Part shown: piece by piece, positions 58,509-64,000 of the stretch | Layout of the letters: each line of letters opens with the position of its first letter | How positions within the stretch are numbered: the stretch's first letter is position 1 | Assembly (NCBI RefSeq): GCF_029773605.1 | Contig: NZ_CP103807.1 | Coordinates: forward strand, 186,001-250,000 | Direction of reading: 5' to 3' | Source of the DNA: Actinobacillus genomosp. 2 | Lineage (GTDB): Bacteria > Pseudomonadota > Gammaproteobacteria > Enterobacterales > Pasteurellaceae | Length of the DNA stretch: 64,000 bases | Translations under genes and position numbers: made by a program | Notes under the pieces: model-generated | What the model saw: the letters and a program-made list of their open reading frames with translations, nothing else | What the model was told of the DNA's origin: nothing | Databases searched by the model: none

Positions 58509-60317
58509 ATGCAATTATCTCAACCTGCCGCCAAAGATGTGTTAAATAATGTCTTCGGTTATCAATCTTTTCGTCATGGACAGCAAGAAGTGATTGATTC
58601 GGTATTAGCAGGAAAAGATTGTCTTGTGATTATGACTACCGGTGGTGGTAAGTCGCTTTGTTATCAAGTGCCGGCACTTTGCTTAGATGGCATTACGCTA
58701 GTGATTTCTCCACTCATTTCTTTGATGAAAGATCAGGTCGATCAGCTACTAACTAATGGTATCGAAGCCGGCTTTTTAAATTCCAGCCAAACGTTCGAAG
58801 AACAGCAACAAGTTGAACAGAAAGCGCTTTCCGGTCAGCTGAAATTACTTTATCTCTCACCGGAAAAGGTGATGACTCAAGGATTTTTTCACTTTATTTC
58901 GCTATGCAAAATTAGTTTGATTGCGGTGGATGAAGCCCATTGTGTTTCGCAGTGGGGACATGATTTTCGTCCGGAATATACTTTATTAGGCAATTTGCGT
59001 GATACCTTTCCGAATGTGCCGTTGATGGCATTAACGGCAACTGCAGATCCAACGACTCGTCACGATATTCTACAGCACCTCCGCTTAAAAGCACCGCATA
59101 CTTATTTAGGCAGTTTTGATCGCCCGAATATTCGCTATACAGTGCAAGAAAAATTTAAGCCGATGGAGCAATTAGCAAAATTTATCAGTAAGCAACAGGG
59201 CAAGAGCGGTATCGTTTATTGCAACAGCCGTAAAAAAGTTGAAGAAATTACTGAAAAACTGGCAGCGCGTAAGATTTCAGTAATGGGCTATCACGCCGGA
59301 ATGTCGGTTCAGCAGCGAGAAACGGTTCAGAATGCGTTTCAGCGAGATAATATTCAGGTCGTAGTGGCAACGATTGCTTTTGGAATGGGGATTAATAAAT
59401 CGAACGTGCGTTTTGTCGTGCATTTCGATTTGCCGCGCAGTATCGAATCTTACTATCAAGAAACCGGGCGTGCAGGACGTGATGATTTACCCTCCGAAGC
59501 GGTGTTATTTTATGATCCTGCCGATTATGCGTGGCTACAAAAGGTGTTACTGGAAGAACCGGAAAGTGAACAGCGAGATATAAAACAACATAAATTACAG
59601 GCGATTGGCGCTTTTGCCGAATCACAAACTTGTCGCCGTTTAGTATTGCTGAATTACTTTGGTGAATCACGCCAAGAGCCGTGTAAAAATTGTGATATTT
59701 GTTTAGATCCACCCCGTAAATATGATGGGACATTGGATGCGCAAAAAGTAATGTCGGTGATTTATCGTACCGGTCAAACTTTTGGTGCACATCATGTGAT
59801 TGGTGTATTGCGTGGTTTGAATAATCAGAAAATTCGTCAGTTTAATCATGATCAGCTTTCGGTGTACGGCATCGGCAAAGAGCAGAGCCAAGATTATTGG
59901 CTAAGTATTATTCGTCAACTGATTCATCTTGGTCTAATTCGTCAAAATATTGTTAATCATTCAGCTCTACAGTTAACTGAAGAAGCTCGTCCGGTATTGC
60001 GTTCGGAGAAAAAGCTCGAATTAGCAATGCCTCGTTTAACGTTTTCAGCAACGGCTTATGTACAGAAACAAACTTCGGTTCGTTATGATAAAGACTTATT
60101 TGCTCGTTTGCGTTTTCTACGTAAGCAAATTGCCGATAAAGAGAATATCCCACCTTATGTGGTATTCAATGATGCGACTTTGCAAGAAATGGCGGAATTT
60201 TTACCGCTTAGCGAGGTGGAAATGTTGGATATTAACGGAGTGGGGGAGCGTAAATTAGAACGTTTCGGTGGTGCATTTTTAAGTTTGATTCGAGAACATT
60301 GTAACAATCGCCAATAA
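58509..60317 (+). CDS. recQ: ATP-dependent DNA helicase RecQ
   Basis: 602 residues, full-length RecQ: Walker [35 protein letters not shown], motif [11 protein letters not shown], the RecQ-Ct domain with zinc cysteines ([23 protein letters not shown]) and winged helix, and a C-terminal HRDC domain (about 525-600, [33 protein letters not shown], shown in part). 3'-5' helicase in recombination and repair. An upstream gene (cyaY) shares the strand, but an uptake-sequence hairpin separates them. Confidence 0.97.
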   Translation: MQLSQPAAKDVLNNVFGYQSFRHGQQEVIDSVLAGKDCLVIMTTGGGKSLCYQVPALCLDGITLVISPLISLMKDQVDQLLTNGIEAGFLNSSQTFEEQQQVEQKALSGQLKLLYLSPEKVMTQGFFHFISLCKISLIAVDEAHCVSQWGHDFRPEYTLLGNLRDTFPNVPLMALTATADPTTRHDILQHLRLKAPHTYLGSFDRPNIRYTVQEKFKPMEQLAKFISKQQGKSGIVYCNSRKKVEEITEKLAARKISVMGYHAGMSVQQRETVQNAFQRDNIQVVVATIAFGMGINKSNVRFVVHFDLPRSIESYYQETGRAGRDDLPSEAVLFYDPADYAWLQKVLLEEPESEQRDIKQHKLQAIGAFAESQTCRRLVLLNYFGESRQEPCKNCDICLDPPRKYDGTLDAQKVMSVIYRTGQTFGAHHVIGVLRGLNNQKIRQFNHDQLSVYGIGKEQSQDYWLSIIRQLIHLGLIRQNIVNHSALQLTEEARPVLRSEKKLELAMPRLTFSATAYVQKQTSVRYDKDLFARLRFLRKQIADKENIPPYVVFNDATLQEMAEFLPLSEVEMLDINGVGERKLERFGGAFLSLIREHCNNRQ

Positions 60318-60321
60318 GTAG

Positions 60322-60358
60322 ACAAGCGGTAAGAATTTCGCAAAATTTAACCGCTTGT
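60322..60358. terminator. Uptake-sequence inverted pair between convergent recQ and 60366-60776 gene
   Basis: ACAAGCGGT (60322-60330) is complementary to ACCGCTTGT (60350-60358), with AT-rich inner pairing. Bidirectional. Confidence 0.7.
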
Positions 60359-60365
60359 TCAGCTA

Positions 60366-60776
60366 TTAGCCCAGCCACTTTTCTACTAATTCAGCATTAG
60401 TTTCTTTGTGCACCCACATACTGTCTAATTCCGGTTGAGGGAATTTTGTGTGGTTATAGCCGACAAATTGGCTAAAATCAAAAGCCGCGTGCGGATAGCC
60501 GTTTAGTAATAAAAACGCTTGATAGCCGTTTTCCGACCAACAAATTTCTAAACGACGTGGTTCTGATAAGGTTTTTTCGTCAATATCCGCTTTGCTATAG
60601 ACAAATAAGCTGTCTACCACAGGATTTTCTGTCTGGTGTAAATCCATCGCATAAAAATAGCCGGTTTCGCCATCATCTTCAAACATCACGACGAGATGTT
60701 CGTGTTGTGTAGAATGGGCACCGTTACGGTAGCCTTGACCAATAAGTAATTGGTCAGTTAAAACAGAATATAACAT
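60366..60776 (-). CDS. Uncharacterised protein, possibly DUF2251
   Basis: 136 residues, no signal peptide or membrane segment. Acidic, aromatic-rich, ending MWVHKETNAELVEKWLG. The pattern VMFEDDGETGYFYAMDL and RRLEICWSENGYQAFLLLNGYPHAAFDF reminds me of DUF2251, a family of small conserved gamma-proteobacterial proteins of unknown function, but I cannot confirm this by inspection. It lies fourteen bases after the NUDIX gene on the same strand, so they may form an operon. Confidence 0.7.
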   Translation of the reverse strand: MLYSVLTDQLLIGQGYRNGAHSTQHEHLVVMFEDDGETGYFYAMDLHQTENPVVDSLFVYSKADIDEKTLSEPRRLEICWSENGYQAFLLLNGYPHAAFDFSQFVGYNHTKFPQPELDSMWVHKETNAELVEKWLG

Positions 60777-60789
60777 TATCTTTCCCTAT

Positions 60790-61419
60790 TTAATCAAATT
60801 GGGTCTGCCAAGTTGTACTTTGGTAAGCTTCAAAACATAAAGCAATTTGTTCTTTGCTATTTTTTTCTTGAGCAAGTACAGGAAGATTTTTCAGAGAGAA
60901 ATATTGAGAATCAATAGTTTCACTATTCTCTACAAATTCTCCTCCGAGTAATTCACACATAACAAAGGTTTTTAACACACTATAAGGGTAATTCGGGTCA
61001 TTACGACGATGCTGATTGTGAATTGCAATAATAAATTGCGTTTTTACCGTTAAACCGGCTTCTTCTTTTACTTCTTTTATGGTATTGGAGTTGATAGTTT
61101 CAAATACATCAATCCATCCTCCGGGTAATGCCCAACGACCGTCATTTTCTTGTACGAGTAAAATTTGTCCATTTTTAAAAATAGCGGCTCTCGTATCAAT
61201 TTTAGGTGTTTGATAGCCGGATTCATTACAGAACAGTAATTTCACTTTATCAATAGGAATAGCCGTTTTGTAACTTAACATTTCAGCTGAAATTTCTCGT
61301 AAACGCTCATAACGTTCACGATCATAAACGCCTGTTGTATAAGTAATCCCATTTTGTGCGATACTTTGGATTTCTATTGCCCACTTTAGCCATGGCTCGG
61401 AAAGTAGAACTTCTTGCAT
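60790..61419 (-). CDS. NUDIX hydrolase
   Basis: 209 residues from the ATG at 61419; the frame extends upstream, but the longer N-terminus runs through the eno terminator hairpin and is unlikely. N-terminal helical region (about 1-65) of the type found in longer Nudix hydrolases, then a Nudix domain with GGWIDVFETINSNTIKEVKEEAGL, matching Gx5Ex7REUxEExGU except that Lys replaces the Arg. Hydrolyses a nucleoside diphosphate linked to an unknown group. Probably co-transcribed with the following gene. Confidence 0.85.
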   Translation of the reverse strand: MQEVLLSEPWLKWAIEIQSIAQNGITYTTGVYDRERYERLREISAEMLSYKTAIPIDKVKLLFCNESGYQTPKIDTRAAIFKNGQILLVQENDGRWALPGGWIDVFETINSNTIKEVKEEAGLTVKTQFIIAIHNQHRRNDPNYPYSVLKTFVMCELLGGEFVENSETIDSQYFSLKNLPVLAQEKNSKEQIALCFEAYQSTTWQTQFD

Positions 61420-61445
61420 ATTTAATTCTCGATGAAGGTATATAC

Positions 61446-61473
61446 AAAAATGCCACAGAAATTTCTGTGGCAT
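61446..61473 (-). terminator. Terminator after eno
   Basis: TGCCACAGAAA and TTTCTGTGGCA (61451-61472) form an eleven-base perfect stem; on the minus strand five T follow. Confidence 0.88.
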
Positions 61474-61493
61474 TTATTACTAATCAAATAAGA

Positions 61494-62816
<1,323 letters not shown>

Positions 62817-63014
62817 CTAATTGAGAGTTAATGAAAAAAAGAATAATGATATAGTAAAGATATTTTACGCTTTTGTCTTGTAAAAAAATGAGTTAGCTCA
62901 CAAAATCTCATAGTTCTTTGATCGAATACGGATAAATGAAACTAAAGTAGTTTAATTATACCTGGATTTTGTAAAAAAGATAAATGCCTACCAAGTTTAG
63001 GGTAGGGGAAATAA

Positions 63015-64000
63015 TTATTTTTTCACTAAAAATGTCAGCACTTCATAATGTGATGTATGTGGAAACATATCGAATAATTGCACCTTTTGGAGTGAATAAT
63101 TGCTTAATACTTCAAAATCTTTAGCCATCGTTTGGGCATTACAGCTTGAATAAATGAGATAGGATGAACCTAATTGATTTAAAAATTCTGCAAGCGGTTT
63201 ACCGATACCACGGCGAGGTGGATTCACAATCACAAGATCCGGTGTTACGCCTTTCTCGTTTAGTGCAAATTGTGCCGAGTCAAGCGAAGCGAATGTCACA
63301 TTTTTAAGTCGTAATTGCTCGGCGGATTTTGTTGCGCTAGCGATCGCTGAAGCAGAAATTTCAATACCGGTTAAGTGTACATTCTCATTCTTCTCTTGTA
63401 ACACTTTCGCACAATGTAAACCAAAACCCCCTACACCACAGAAAAGATCCCAAAATTGTTGGATCGGTAAATCTTTTATCCAGTTTTGTGCAGTTGCATA
63501 AAGCTGGCTAGCGACATTCGGATTAGTTTGGAAAAAGCCTTGCGGACGAATAAATAATGGAATGCCGTTAAAATTTTCTTCAATCGTGGTTTTTTCGGTG
63601 AGGAAAATTTCGGTTTCACCTTCTAAAATTGCAGCGTGTTGCGGCTGGATATTTAAACTGACCACAGAATCTTTCGGCAGCTTAGCTAATAAATTTGGCA
63701 ATTCACGTTCAACAAGCGGCCGTTTTTGCTCACTTCTTAGCACAAAACGCAACATAACGGATTGGTTATATTGGCTTTGAGTCAGCAGGATATATTTCAA
63801 CTCGCCTTTCTTTTTTGAGATGTTATAAGGTACAAGCCCGGCTCGGGCAATAAAATCTTTAAGAATCGGGAAAAGTGCTTCAAATTCAGTCGGATAGAGT
63901 GGACAATCACACAGATCGATACCACTTTGCGGATCGGTTTGATCTTTTAAAATGCCTAAAACGGGGCGCTCGACACTACCGGAAACCACCATTTTTGCTT
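63015..64000 (-). CDS. rlmC: 23S rRNA (uracil-747-C5)-methyltransferase RlmC, 5' end outside window
   Basis: The visible part (about 328 residues) aligns with E. coli RlmC from its KMVVSGSVE segment to the end. SAM-dependent fold with [15 protein letters not shown], the NPPRRG motif, catalytic SSCNAQT cysteine region and the HTSHYEVLT ending. Distinguished from RlmD and TrmA by its short N-terminus and LCDCPLYP. The N-terminal Fe-S cysteines lie in the missing part, apart from CDCP. The reading frame continues past base 64000. Confidence 0.93.
   Translation of the reverse strand, partial: AKMVVSGSVERPVLGILKDQTDPQSGIDLCDCPLYPTEFEALFPILKDFIARAGLVPYNISKKKGELKYILLTQSQYNQSVMLRFVLRSEQKRPLVERELPNLLAKLPKDSVVSLNIQPQHAAILEGETEIFLTEKTTIEENFNGIPLFIRPQGFFQTNPNVASQLYATAQNWIKDLPIQQFWDLFCGVGGFGLHCAKVLQEKNENVHLTGIEISASAIASATKSAEQLRLKNVTFASLDSAQFALNEKGVTPDLVIVNPPRRGIGKPLAEFLNQLGSSYLIYSSCNAQTMAKDFEVLSNYSLQKVQLFDMFPHTSHYEVLTFLVKK

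Noticed and set aside
59392-59790. 132-codon minus-strand open frame opposite recQ
   Set aside because: Antisense shadow inside a conserved helicase.
60366-61419. Toxin-antitoxin pair (small gene plus NUDIX)
   Set aside because: Sizes and sequence do not match any toxin-antitoxin family; the NUDIX box is ordinary.

Overview
This window is AT-rich chromosomal DNA from a member of the Pasteurellaceae. The clearest marker is the dense scatter of the DNA-uptake sequence ACAAGCGGTC and its complement GACCGCTTGT. This is the 'Apl-type' uptake signal, used by Actinobacillus pleuropneumoniae, A. suis, Mannheimia and relatives, and not the Haemophilus influenzae type AAGTGCGGT. Gene order also fits the family: ponA divergent from comABCDE, nusB-thiL-pgpA-LysE type, dusB-fis, rluD divergent from bamD, and an OpsX-type heptosyltransferase. 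Actinobacillus, probably A. pleuropneumoniae or a near relative, is my inference. I see no tRNA, rRNA, prophage, insertion sequence or CRISPR array. Almost everything is core chromosome.

Layout. 1-3840: a LysR regulator divergent from four small genes (YciI-like, flavodoxin-like oxidoreductase, carboxymuconolactone decarboxylase/cupin, exported antibiotic-biosynthesis-monooxygenase-like protein). This is the most accessory-looking part. 3840-12450: argH, a SulP transporter, rodZ-ispG, hisS-yfgM, pnuC. 12450-15410: purD under a PurR operator, then rpsF-priB-rpsR-rplI with an S6:S18-type leader. 15410-22660: a gap with a palindromic element, an NSS transporter, then mrcA (ponA), aroK, aroB and dam on the minus strand. 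22660-28910: comABCDE with a competence CRP-S site, nusB, thiL, pgpA, and a frameshifted LysE/RhtB exporter. 28960-38600: yfiF-like methyltransferase, suhB, dxs, tyrA, aroG, opsX, pykA, sixA. 38600-47650: dusB-fis, amiB-tsaE-orn-coaD-waaA-waaL, trhP, cytochrome b562. 47650-57515: AI-2E transporter, a tandem glycine riboswitch with a PurR operator before an AGCS symporter, thermonuclease, cysteine desulfurase, pfkA, YwiC-like, rluD, bamD, tsaD. 57515-64000: a decayed RelA/SpoT-domain gene, cyaY, recQ, a small uncharacterised gene, a NUDIX hydrolase, eno, and the 3' part of rlmC.

How the genes work together. Aromatic biosynthesis is represented by aroK, aroB, aroG and tyrA. Glycolysis is represented by pfkA, eno and pykA. 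The isoprenoid MEP pathway has ispG and dxs. Both t6A enzymes tsaD and tsaE are present but apart. The inner LPS core is represented by waaA, opsX and a WaaL-like ligase. The envelope is represented by mrcA, amiB, rodZ and bamD. The competence secretin cluster and the uptake sequences belong to one natural-transformation system. Many gene ends carry inverted pairs of the uptake sequence that fold as terminators.

I did not find a convincing new multi-gene system. The best leads are the combined PurR plus glycine riboswitch control of an amino-acid symporter, a CRP-S site sitting on the ponA start codon, a T7-tract frameshift in a LysE-type exporter, the broken RelA/SpoT-like gene, a possible small leader RNA before dusB-fis, and several unexplained intergenic palindromes.
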